Below are positions 29,992 through 39,265 of a stretch of 64,000 nucleotides of DNA, in pieces. The stretch covers positions 1,674,001-1,738,000 of the forward strand of contig RQOL01000876.1 in assembly GCA_013076295.1 (NCBI GenBank), read 5' to 3'. Source of the DNA: Sanderia malayensis (taxonomy: Eukaryota; Cnidaria; Scyphozoa; Semaeostomeae; Pelagiidae). The notes under the pieces were generated by a model. It was given only the letters and a program-made list of their open reading frames with translations. It was not told where the DNA came from and did no database searches. Made by a program: the position numbers and the translations under genes. Position 1 is the stretch's first letter; every line of letters starts with the position of its first letter.

Positions 29992-30418
29992 GCTGTGGCA
30001 CAGAATAGAGATAATACAGAAGGCCAACTCGTGTCGGTATCCTTTGAAGCTCATGGTCATGGATTTTGTGGAGTCCTTAAACTCGTTTTCATGTCGCCAG
30101 TGGCCGAACAATGGCGACATGAAAACGAGAATAGAACAGAGAGTAGGCCTGTGTTTAATGGCGGATAGTGACAAAATGCTGTGGCAGGGAAAGCGGGTGT
30201 TTTGTGTGAATGTCATTAAAAGGGCGTTACATACAAATGAAGAAACTTTCACTGATACACGGAATAACAAAATGAAGGCATAATTATTGTGTTATTTTGA
30301 TTTATTATACTTAGCATATTACACAACACGTGTTTTGGAGTCCTTAACCTCGCTTACATGCGTGACCATCGAAAATGCTCGAGTTGGCCTTCTGTATTAT
30401 CTCTATTCTGTGGCTGTG
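29992..30418. mobile_element. complex inverted-repeat element upstream of the methyltransferase-like gene
   Basis: About 40 bp at 29992-30032 (GCACAGAATAGAGATAATAC, AGAAGGCCAACTCG) returns in reverse complement at 30377-30418. Inside it, an 18-bp perfect stem (30082-30099 with 30112-30129, 12-base loop) and a direct repeat of GGAGTCCTTAA (about 30070 and 30336) are visible. The right arm ends about 60 bp before the methyltransferase start codon. Confidence 0.65.
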
Positions 30419-31039
30419 GTCAATTGCAATTTCTGCTCTTTTGCAATCCATTCCCCGATGCTTACAAAGAAACAAAATGCAAGACGAAAAGTTTGCATGC
30501 CTCTCACCTCTCAACACAGAGGAAATTTCCAAATTGTTTCACATTTTCCAGAGTTCTTCCAATCAGTATGAAACATTGCCAGAAATGATTACGCCAGTTT
30601 TAAAGCAACTAAACGGAAAGCCGCCAATTAAATTGATGAGCATTGGAGCCGGAGATGGTTCATTGGAGGACATGTTGATAAAACAACTTGGTTTGAGGGT
30701 TGAATATTTTCATGGCGTTGAACCTGATGGCGGGCGAAGAGAAAAGTTGAAGAAAATTGAAAAAACCTGGCAATTGACAACTGAAAGTTTTATTGATGAT
30801 CGGTTTTTTGGTGAAAACTTTGAATCAGACACAAAGTTTGATTTGATTTTGATGTCTCACGTCTTATATTCAATTCCCAAACCAACAGAAGCTATTCTCA
30901 GAGCGAGAAAAATGTTGAAAAAAGAAGGTAAATTGGTTATATTTCACAACACAAATCAAGGATTGCCTGTTATGGCTCAGAAAGTGAAGGTCCTCTTCAA
31001 CGAAGCGATTCCAGTTGTATCAAACGAAGATTGGGTAAT

Positions 31040-33376
31040 ATAGTAATTGGTATAAATTAACAGCGCTGTTTATATACCGATAGGCTGCCGGTTCACAAAA
31101 ACTTGCAAAACAATAAATATAATCAAACTAAATACAAGTAACCGTTTCTAATTAACAATACTAGATAAAACGTTTCTAGTGTCAATATCACCCATTTCAC
31201 CAATGGGGACATTATGTTTTCGAGACCTTGAACCTCTAATGCACAAAACAGCAGTTCTGAGTAAACAGAAACCCAACTTTCTTTTAATCCATGCACATGT
31301 TTCACTAAAATTTTGATTGTGCTTTTCTGAAATTAGTTCAGACAATCGCTGGAAAAATTTTCTTGTTTCACGGCTCATACCACCATTGCAAGAAAATATC
31401 AACGGGGTAAAAGTTCCATTTTCTTCGTTCATGATAACTTCATTATACTTTCGTTTCTTTTCAAGCTCCATTGATCTAAATGTCGAGGCTAGGGTTTTGC
31501 AGCGGTAACTTGGAGCAAAAGGGTAAAATACCCTAACGTCAACAAATGCTCGTTGCATACGCTGCCAAAACCCTCTAGCACTAACATCGGCTCGTAATTC
31601 GCTACCATTCTCAGATTGTTGCAAACAAGGCTCTTTGCATACGTCCTTGCATACTGTAGACAGTAGATCAGCAGTAAGATCCCTCATTTCATTGTGTCGA
31701 AGGGTGACAAAACCACCAATCTTGCATGAAAGAGCATGGTCAACACTAAACTTTGCTTTGCAAACACATTCGGAAGGAAGGTTCTTTAAGTTCCATGCAT
31801 ACCTCAAGAAGATACCATCATGAAATTCACGTTTCGAGAGGTGGAAATGTTCTGATTTCAAGGGCAACGATGAGAGCCAAATCGATGCACCATCGGAACA
31901 TGCTATCTCGTAGGCCTTGCATTGAGATGAAGTCATGTTTTCACGAAGAAAGGCCATGATACTTGCATAGTATTCCGACTTCTTTTTTGTTACATCAGAA
32001 TTCACATGCGCGTAATCATTGCCTTCAACCACCAGATTATTTTGACGAATTATACTCTTTGTGCATTGTTCCGTGATGGATTTAGAGACATCATATTCGA
32101 ATGCAGCTATCTTCGTCAAATCAGGAATTCCCAGACCACCAAGTTTTACTGGGAGGGATAGCAGCAAACGCTCATCGTCACTGCAAGAGCGGCCTTCGCA
32201 TAAAGCTGGAATGAGTTTGTGACGGATGACATCTTCAACCGGATTAAGGTGTTCATTTAAGCAAGGGATAGTTCTCAACGTGTAATTAAACTTGTGACGA
32301 TATCCGGCCGTGAAAGCGCAGTACGCTGCCTGAGGGTAAATAGTTCCAATCTTGGACAATATAGTAAGTTCACGCACCCACTTATCAACTTTCTCCTTGA
32401 TAAAATTTTGTCGAAAATCAGCTGAGCCAATAACAGCACCCAGGTGTCTTTGACCATCCACTGTAATATTTATGTTAGTATCGTTGAACAATTTCTGTGC
32501 GAGGTCTTTCTTCTCTGGCTTTACAATCAACCATGACTTTGTAGATTTTGGGTAATAACCGACTTTCGGAGCCACATTCAACAGATTTTCCCACCACTTC
32601 AATAAGGGCCGTAATTTACCCGCGGAGACCAGATCATCTGCATAGGCAACTTGCTTCGTGTCGTTTGATGAAACAGATTCCAAGAGTGGAACTGTAGCAA
32701 GTGCATATACTGGCATAGCTGCTGGATCTCCCTGTGTCGTACCTTCTTGCGAACTAACTTCCGTTCCACCCATTACGAATAATCTGGCATTTTGATGATA
32801 AATGTTTATCACATACGTTGCAATGATGGGACAAACGATCCTTATGTTGTGCAGCATCACTTTTCTGTTGATACGATTGAAAGCATTATCAGCATCAACT
32901 AATAAAACAGCCTCGCATTCATCGTCTTCGAAGATCTCTTTCATGGCATGTACTGCAGCTTCACAACCAGCTCTTTGGCCAGCACAAAGTTGAAAATTCC
33001 CTGCACTGTCCATTATTTCTGACCGAAATGTTCTTATGACTGCTTTTGCAATGATCCTTCTCAAAACCTCACCTACCCCGATTGGACGTAAACCAGGGTT
33101 TTTGTCCAATGGTATCAGTTTACAGGCAAGAAAAGCTTCCAAAGAATTGTCCTCACAGCAGAAACGTCTTGAGCAAATCTTTCTGGCCATTCGAGCTAAT
33201 GAATCACACAAGTCATGGCCCTTTGTACCAAAAGCAGCTGATGTCAGGATCCGTCGCCAACCATCGGCATCTAAACTGGACGGACCGGCAGCACCTTTCA
33301 CATCCTTAGCCGCTTTGTACATTTGAAGTGTATCAATACACTCATATGTGTACTCGCCGAACGATAATTCCGGGCC
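31040..33376 (-). mobile_element. 5'-truncated non-LTR retrotransposon with restriction-like endonuclease
   Basis: The 2337-bp insert is flanked by a 9-bp target-site duplication (TTGGGTAAT). It runs on the minus strand, and its reading frame is already open at the 33376 border, so the 5' end is missing, as usual for target-primed reverse transcription. The 3' end (at 31040) follows about 107 bp of 3' UTR and shows no poly(A) tail. Confidence 0.92.
31148..33376 (-). CDS. reverse transcriptase / restriction-like endonuclease of the non-LTR element (partial)
   Basis: About 740 codons come from the element; the frame extends a few codons further into the host gene but does not begin there. Counting from the open frame, reverse transcriptase motifs are PIGVGEVLRRIIAKA (near 105), LVDADNAFNRIN (near 167), EGTTQGDPAAM (near 218) and QVAYADDL (near 250). 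A thumb-like region follows. The C-terminal part has a Cys-Cys-His-Cys cluster (CVCKAKFSVDHALSC), then RHNE. An ARAD-like ELRADVSARGFW and FVDVRVFYPFA follow with the spacing of the R2-type restriction-like endonuclease (Cys-Cys-His-Cys, then Arg-x-Asp ... Asp). The last part (TCAWIKRKLGFCLLRTAVLCIRGSR) is typical of a family common in cnidarian and mollusc genomes. The N-terminus with any DNA-binding fingers is lost. The frame is intact, so the insertion is young. The exact clade is not assigned. Confidence 0.9.
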   Translation of the reverse strand, partial: GPELSFGEYTYECIDTLQMYKAAKDVKGAAGPSSLDADGWRRILTSAAFGTKGHDLCDSLARMARKICSRRFCCEDNSLEAFLACKLIPLDKNPGLRPIGVGEVLRRIIAKAVIRTFRSEIMDSAGNFQLCAGQRAGCEAAVHAMKEIFEDDECEAVLLVDADNAFNRINRKVMLHNIRIVCPIIATYVINIYHQNARLFVMGGTEVSSQEGTTQGDPAAMPVYALATVPLLESVSSNDTKQVAYADDLVSAGKLRPLLKWWENLLNVAPKVGYYPKSTKSWLIVKPEKKDLAQKLFNDTNINITVDGQRHLGAVIGSADFRQNFIKEKVDKWVRELTILSKIGTIYPQAAYCAFTAGYRHKFNYTLRTIPCLNEHLNPVEDVIRHKLIPALCEGRSCSDDERLLLSLPVKLGGLGIPDLTKIAAFEYDVSKSITEQCTKSIIRQNNLVVEGNDYAHVNSDVTKKKSEYYASIMAFLRENMTSSQCKAYEIACSDGASIWLSSLPLKSEHFHLSKREFHDGIFLRYAWNLKNLPSECVCKAKFSVDHALSCKIGGFVTLRHNEMRDLTADLLSTVCKDVCKEPCLQQSENGSELRADVSARGFWQRMQRAFVDVRVFYPFAPSYRCKTLASTFRSMELEKKRKYNEVIMNEENGTFTPLIFSCNGGMSRETRKFFQRLSELISEKHNQNFSETCAWIKRKLGFCLLRTAVLCIRGSRSRKHNVPIGEMGDIDTRNVLSSIVN

Positions 33377-33701
33377 TTGGGTAATTGAAGACTTCAAAGG
33401 AGATTTGCAACGCCTGAGAGAAAAATACCGATATTCTGAAGCAAACTATCACATTGACGTCACCGACTTCATAACGAGACAAGGTGGTGACAGTGAGAAG
33501 GAGGTTGTGGCAAGGAACCATGTGATATCGTTTTTTTTGCAAACGAGGTTTGAGAAGCTCCCAGCTGATCTTCAAAGCGAAATCTACCAATTCGTACGAA
33601 ATGGTTGCAGAATTCAATGCGAAGCAGATAACAAGAAGAAATACTTATATCAATTTCCAGTTCGTATGCTAGTGCTAGAGGGAAACCAACAACCTTAAAA
33701 T

Positions 33702-35376
33702 TCCAATGCATTGAATTGAAGAGATTTTGAAACCGATAACAACCAATAATATATGAAATCGTTTGATTATACAGTAAATAGTTAATTTGTGATTTGTCTC
33801 TAGAATATCAATTCCTCGCGCAATGTTTTGTCTTGTCTGTTGTTGTCAGTATGATTTTCTCAAAAATATGTCAATGAAACTCTATTAAAATTTTTGCAGG
33901 CATGTTTTCCCTAACCCTAACCTAACTCCGACAGAAAACAACAGAATTTTCAGGCAAAACACAAAACAAAATGTTTTTCCTGAATCAGATAGAATGCGTC
34001 ACTGCTCGCTCTGACAAATTTTCTTATCTATAAGTTCGTCTCTATCCATCACTGCTTCAAAAAAATGCCAGACATTCGCCTTCGTTCTGGAAAAATTCGT
34101 ACGTAATTTTATCTCTGAATTTTATAGTTTCGTATCCTGTCATGGCAGGCTAATCTTGAAAACCAGGGGTAAACATTTCTGACAAAGAAGCCGTTACTAG
34201 CCTCGACATTGATGAAATGAAGATATTTGAAAGGTCCTATCAAAATGGCGTAATTTGAGATCCTGCTCTGTGAATGGAGGAACAAAATTTGCTCCAGAAT
34301 TTTGATGCTCAAATGTGATAAGTCCCTGTTCGAAGAGCGGAGGAACGAGCAAACACACAGGGATACAATGCAACGAGTCTAACAAGAATACATTGGCGGC
34401 CTGGGGCCTAACCATCTCCCTTATTGCTGCTTGGGGAGAAGTTGAAGTATTACAACCCCGTTTAAAACTTAAATTTCACAACATTCCCGGTCAGGTTTAC
34501 TATTTCAAGTAACATGGTGATACAAGTAGATGCAGGTTTTAGATATTTTATGTCGTTATCAACCTTTCATTTTGTAGACTGAATGAAAATGTAGGCATGA
34601 TTTTGGGGTGCTTAATTAATCATTTTGCAATACATGGTATAAATTATGCAACGAATAACTTAAAAAAACGAATTCCATTAATGTTATTTTGCTTCTGGTT
34701 CTGCAACAATATATAAAAATGTTTACGAGAGCAACAGGTATATTTCCCATGGTTTGTTTCGCATTAATATACCACAAATGGTGCTGGGTGACATCATATT
34801 TTGTTTTACAAATTTGGCAAGCCAAAATATTTTTGTGGCAGTATTTAAAAACTGTAGGAAACCATTCCCCGATTTACAATTCGAAGCCGCCATTATATCT
34901 TTTATTCATTATTTTGAATAAAAGATAAAAATACCTGTCAATAGCTAATTATCAATCAACCGAATGAAGTACAAAGTTTTGAGAAAATTTAGCGCAACTA
35001 CATTTTTTCCTTGTCTCTGTTGTGTCATTGATGAGAAAAAACTGTCTGTATAATTCCAGAAAAGAGTAAAATTCTTGTCAGTTGGTCAACTGTGGGCCTA
35101 AAGAAAAAAGTGCAGAGAACAACATGCTTCGATTCGGCTGTTGCAGTCTTGTTTTGTACGTATGTATTTACAAGGTGGTGTTAAATATTATTATAACCAG
35201 CTTTCTTGTCTAACCAGCGAAATATCTACATCAACTTTCCATTTAGTTTGTTTTGTTTTAGAAATAGTCGCACAATAGGACCCGCAACATTTTGCTGAAG
35301 GAATTAAGATGCAAAATTTCTTGACTTAGCGAGATTTCTTTTATCCAGGAAGAAATTTATTGATTCTGTGTTTTAG
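33702..35376. other. intergenic region
   Basis: I see no conserved ORF or RNA gene. At 35124 a short ATG frame (MLRFGCCSLVL) ends at a GTACGT donor-like site and could be an alternative first exon of the next gene. Its splice phase does not lead into the PAN frame. Confidence 0.5.
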
Positions 35377-36938
35377 ATGCTTTGTATTTTCTTTGCAATC
35401 TTTGGGGTTCTTTTGGCCTACATGCAAGAATCCTGCGCCTGAACTGTATTTCGTTTGGCAACTTCAGCTACGTGAGAAAGAACCACGCGCTTCTCGGATC
35501 AATCCTGGCTTCAGTTGACTTTCTAGCTAGAGATGAATGCGAATCAAAATGCATTTTCAACCAGCTTTGCAAGTCGGTGAACATTCATAATAATGGCACT
35601 TGCCAATTGAACAGCAAATCAGCGAGCGATCCAAAAGATAATAGCAAGTTGGTTCAAATGCAACATTGGACGTTTCTCTCTACAAGCTATACTGAAAGAT
35701 GGGTACGAAGCTCGTTCATTATAATATTTTACCAAGCTCTGCATTCTATAGCTACTCCTCGTGCTTCATAGAATTAAAAGAGCTTCATTTTATGACTGGC
35801 TTTTTTCAGATTATAATCGAACCTCTGATACTGTCCCTCTCCCCATAAGGACCACTAATCTTCAGCCCCAAATGCTTCATGGTACAGTCCAATTTCAACT
35901 AGAGGCAACCTCCCCCAAATATAGTCACTTTACCCTGGAGCTATAAAAGGTGGCCGCTATTCTTTTTATTTTAACAGCTTGGTCCCTACTGCACAAGATT
36001 TGACCTTTGTGGACCGGGTTATCTTTGTCAGGATACTTGTACCTGCCCTGGACATATCTGCATTCATGGTAAGTCGATAAGACAATTGTTGCAAAGTTGC
36101 GACTTGTTGTTCTCAATGGCCCAACATCTCGAACGCTTTGTTCTAAATCTCTTGTTAATCGGACCTCTTTCTGAAAACGAGGCAAGGGTCGGTTTAAAAA
36201 TTCTTAAAAATGCTTTCAAGCTCAAAGTATAATTAATTTAAAAATTCAAGTATTGGCAAAGATATTGGTATTCCTACACACAGTATTTCCTCTAATAAGC
36301 GCCTGGGCGCTTATTAAATTATTTTCGGGACGGCGCTTATTGGAGGGGGGCGGCTAAAAGAGGGTGAGCGCTAATTAGAGGAAATACGGTAAATGGTTTG
36401 TTAGAGCCATTTCCCGTGTACTTAATCTCCCCAAATTACCATGGTGCTGCATACAACCAATACTGCAACTATGTTAACTTTCTTTCAAGGTGGAAAGTTC
36501 ATCATCAGACACTACAATGGCCTATGTGTATCGCCCAGACTTACGGACAACGTGCTGCACCTAACCAAATCATGCACGGATTTGTTCACGTACACACACG
36601 TTGGAGCCTTGAAACACATTAAATCTAATGCATGCATGCAAACAGCTTCACCTGAGAGAGGATCTGTCTTCTTATCGTCTGCAGCTTGTGCCGAAAGACA
36701 CTGGAGCTTCGAGCAAACTCAACAATTTTCCGTCAGGCATCTTTCTTCTGGCAATTGTCTTCATCCTTCTGGAGGTAATATCAGTCCATGGCCTAATACC
36801 GTCGTTATATTGCATCCTTGGTGTGATGATGATCGCTTGCAATTTAAGTTTGTATACGGTGAGTATACACCCATTTTTTTATGGGAAACTATGCAAGATC
36901 CTCGTACCAGAGTTTATTGGCTTTCGCCCGATTTATAA
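35377..36938 (+). CDS. secreted PAN / EGF-like / beta-trefoil protein, possible frameshift after the signal peptide
   Basis: Exons: 35377-35702, 35978-36068, 36490-36858 (or read through to 36938). The ATG at 35377 follows an acceptor-like TTTTAG and encodes a good signal peptide (MLCIFFAIFGVLLAYMQ) that runs into TGA within the next few codons. The next reading frame gives a PAN/apple-like domain (ISFGNFSYVRKN, DECESKCIFNQLCKSVNI, CQLNSKS). Then comes a Cys-rich EGF-like exon (CTRFDLCGPGYLC, DTCTCPGHIC) and a beta-trefoil exon (FIIRHYNGLCVSP, LSSGNCLHPSGG, GCDDDRLQFKF-like end). The trefoil is closely related to the last trefoil of the metalloprotease at 28050-28430. So one base seems gained or lost between the signal peptide and the PAN domain, or the true first exon is missed. 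It is probably a secreted lectin-like protein. No terminal exon after 36858 was found. Confidence 0.72.
35817..35943 (+). repeat. dispersed repeat, inverted copy of 28487-28608
   Basis: It contains CCTCTGATACTGTCCC, CTAATCTTCAGCCCC and GTCACTTTACCCTGG. It matches the reverse complement of the intronic stretch in the metalloprotease gene over about 120 bp. It lies in the intron between the PAN and EGF-like exons. Confidence 0.7.
36281..36391. mobile_element. TACCGT-family inverted-repeat element, copy 4 (short, 111 bp)
   Basis: The left arm CAGTATTTCCTCTAATAAGC has lost its TACC start. The right arm is GCTAATTAGAGGAAATACGGTA. The inside has GCGCCTGGGCGCTTATTAAAT and GGAGGGGGGCGGCTAAAAG. It is intronic, before the trefoil exon. 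Confidence 0.75.
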
Positions 36939-37291
36939 TACGAACGGTTTCTTAGCAAGTTTTTTAACACCCAAACTTAATTTTCCTATTCATCGTCCTT
37001 CTGTTTATCTTTTGCCACTGCCAAACATGAATTGAATAGAGAAGCAAAAAGAAATGCAAATTCCATCGCAAACAACTAAAGTATATTTTAAAACGTAACT
37101 GGGAACAAAAAGCAAAACTAAAAACGCTAGACAACATGGAAAGTTTCTTAACTTTTTTCGTCACACGAAATCTCGTACCAAAGTTTGTTAAGTTTTGTAA
37201 ATATGGCCCTACGGTTTCTTATAAATGGTTTGTCATAAAAACAATAATCATTTTGATGTACAATTGAATCTGAACAAGCAAGCCCTCTGAT

Positions 37292-37704
37292 CAGTGCCGC
37301 ATTTACCCATGGGCCAACTGGGCCCGGGCCCAGGGGCCCCCTAAGATTTTTAGATTTAGGGGGCCCCGAGCAAAATTCCGAAAAACCTATGAACTGTAGT
37401 TGATTTTATTTTTGTGTTTGAAATGAGAAGTAATGTCTTCAAACAACACAGTCGCTTCATTTTTTGGTAATATGTGATCCTCTAAATGATACATTATTCC
37501 TTGAAGCTAGATATCATAAACTGATTTGGGTGCCATCAGCCAGTAATCATGATTTTCTTTTAATTTTATTTCCGTTAGCAAGTTTTTAGTATGCCAATAA
37601 AATTATGCTTACATGGTACTGAGGACTATACACGTGACAAAAATTTTTGAGGGGCCCAAATCAGTTTTGGGCCCAGGGCCCCAACTGACTTAAATGCGGC
37701 CCTG
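37292..37704. mobile_element. hAT-type MITE, 413 bp
   Basis: The element ends are CAGTGCCGCATTTA and TAAATGCGGCCCTG, which pair as terminal inverted repeats. A perfect 8-bp target-site duplication CCTCTGAT lies on both sides (37284-37291 and 37705-37712), the signature of hAT transposons. Subterminal GGGCCC-rich blocks occur at both ends. No transposase is present. Confidence 0.92.
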
Positions 37705-37770
37705 CCTCTGATAAGAGATAATTGATATACTGCTAATATTTTAATAATATTTTATACTGCTAAAAGCTTA

Positions 37771-37826
37771 GCTCTAATGAGAATGGAACCTCCATGTAAT
37801 GAAGGTTCCATTCCATTCTCATTAGA
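37771..37826. repeat. imperfect hairpin
   Basis: TCTAATGAGAATGG plus AACCT pairs with a downstream copy in which AATGG is duplicated. The stem is about 19 bp with one 5-base bulge. Function unknown. Confidence 0.6.
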
Positions 37827-38409
37827 CCACTTCGGAAAGGTAGACGTGACTGTAGCGCGGAAGAAGTTATAAAGGGAGGTAGGGAGAAGAGACACAAATA
37901 AAAGATTATTCAAAGATATTTATTATATTTGCAGTTTGAAAGTTTGAACCTTGAAACAAAGATCCCAGCTCCATTCAAGTAAAGATAAAGCATCTTAACA
38001 CATGCACTAAAATTCAAATTTATGGAAGTAAAAACAATTGTGCAATCTAATTGTACGCTATTTTTATCAAAGAGTAACTTCAGGTTACTGTCGCACAAGT
38101 TTGTCTATGACACGCTTTTGATTTATTAATTTTAGTAACAAAAGGAGTGCTCACTCGAAGAGGGAGGAATTTAACACAACTTTAACTGTAATCCACATGT
38201 AGATTATTTTGCTTATTAAAAAAGGGTTTTCATCAACGAATCTTATTGAGAGCATAAAATTGTAAATTTTAGGCAGTACAATTTAAAAGTTAAGCTTTAA
38301 GCTAAACAATCTGCTTACTGTTGGATTCTTGATACCACAATGCAACATGTATGATGATTACTTCATGTAAGCAATTTCAAGGAGAAGGAAAAGCGAAGGC
38401 GCCTTCGGT

Positions 38410-38556
38410 TACCGTATTTACTCGAGTGAACCTGAGCCAGTTGTTTTCCAGTTTCAATCTAATGACTGTAGATGCTTTTCGATTAAGCGCCGCACTTACA
38501 AAAAAGATAGCTGCGGCGCTCATTCGGGGGCGGCGCTTACTCGAGCAAATACGGTA
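38410..38556. mobile_element. TACCGT-family inverted-repeat element, copy 5 (ATTTACTCGAG ends)
   Basis: The left end TACCGTATTTACTCGAGTGA meets the right end TTACTCGAGCAAATACGGTA. The inside has GCGCCGCACTTAC and GGGGGCGGCGCTTAC. The outer 18 bp pair well with each other but differ from other copies at the same positions. Confidence 0.75.
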
Positions 38557-39265
38557 GTTTCTTGTGATCTCAGACCGGATCGAGCCGTTGCAAAACCATC
38601 ATTCCGGACCGCATAGAAAAGGATAGAGATATTTATGCGGAACGAAATGTGTGAAGCTTGTGCCTCTGACGTCATTTGGTGGACGTGAAAGGAAGAAGGA
38701 AAAAGTCATCAGTCGTCAAGTCGGAAACGAAGGGGAAATGACAAACCAACGAAACGAAACGAAATGTTTATGTTGAACACAAAATTCGAATATGAAAGTC
38801 ATTTCTTTGCCTTGAACTTTCACAAATAAGTCTGGTAAGTTTTAATTATCTTCACAATTGGACAAACTTGCTGCTCTTTTTACGTTTTGAAATGTTACGG
38901 TTTAGCTTTCAAGGATACAGCTTGATTGGCCTATCCATCCATGTGGAAAGTGCTTTACACCACCAGAGACAAATTATTTATTGCGTATTGCCCTAGCTTA
39001 GCTTCCTTTTATTTTTCGTAGATAGAAATACCAAACCATATACATATGTTCTTGAATTGCACGTTATGTGTTTGCATAATTTTACTTGTGGGCAGCTTGA
39101 TTGTACTTTTGCTGGTGTTATTAATTTGTTTTACAGCCCTAGGATTTCTGCATTTTATGCATCCCGAAGAATGGCTGCATGTCGTCGCAACGCCGATAAC
39201 ATGGACTTTTATTACTTTTTTTATCCATAGCGTAGCTGTGCGCACAGCCATAATAACAAATAAGA

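Larger units (their letters stand above)
30477..33698 (+). pseudogene. histamine N-methyltransferase-like gene split by a retrotransposon
   Basis: The two coding parts, 30477-31039 and 33386-33698, are separated by an insert. The insert is flanked by TTGGGTAAT (31031-31039 and 33377-33385). Counting one copy of the duplication, the parts sum to 876 nt in one frame, 291 residues, about the length of vertebrate HNMT (292). Visible: SAM-binding motif LMSIGAGDGSLE (near residue 60), acidic VEPDGG after strand 2, FDLILMSHVLYSI for strand 4, and a C-terminal FLQTRFEKLPADLQSEI like the HNMT C-terminal helix. The gene is intronless. The family methylates histamine or related small amines in the cytosol; the true substrate here is unknown. 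As it stands the left part reads a stop (TAG, 31041-31043) just inside the insert. This copy should be non-functional unless the insertion is polymorphic. Confidence 0.85.

Noticed and set aside
33348..33376. ATG at 33348 as an independent start for the 116-codon frame
   Set aside because: These codons lie inside the retrotransposon; the host frame begins only after the target duplication.
33377..33397. Retrotransposon protein starting at the minus-strand ATG at 33397
   Set aside because: That ATG is in host sequence outside the insert; the element is 5'-truncated and its own start is missing.
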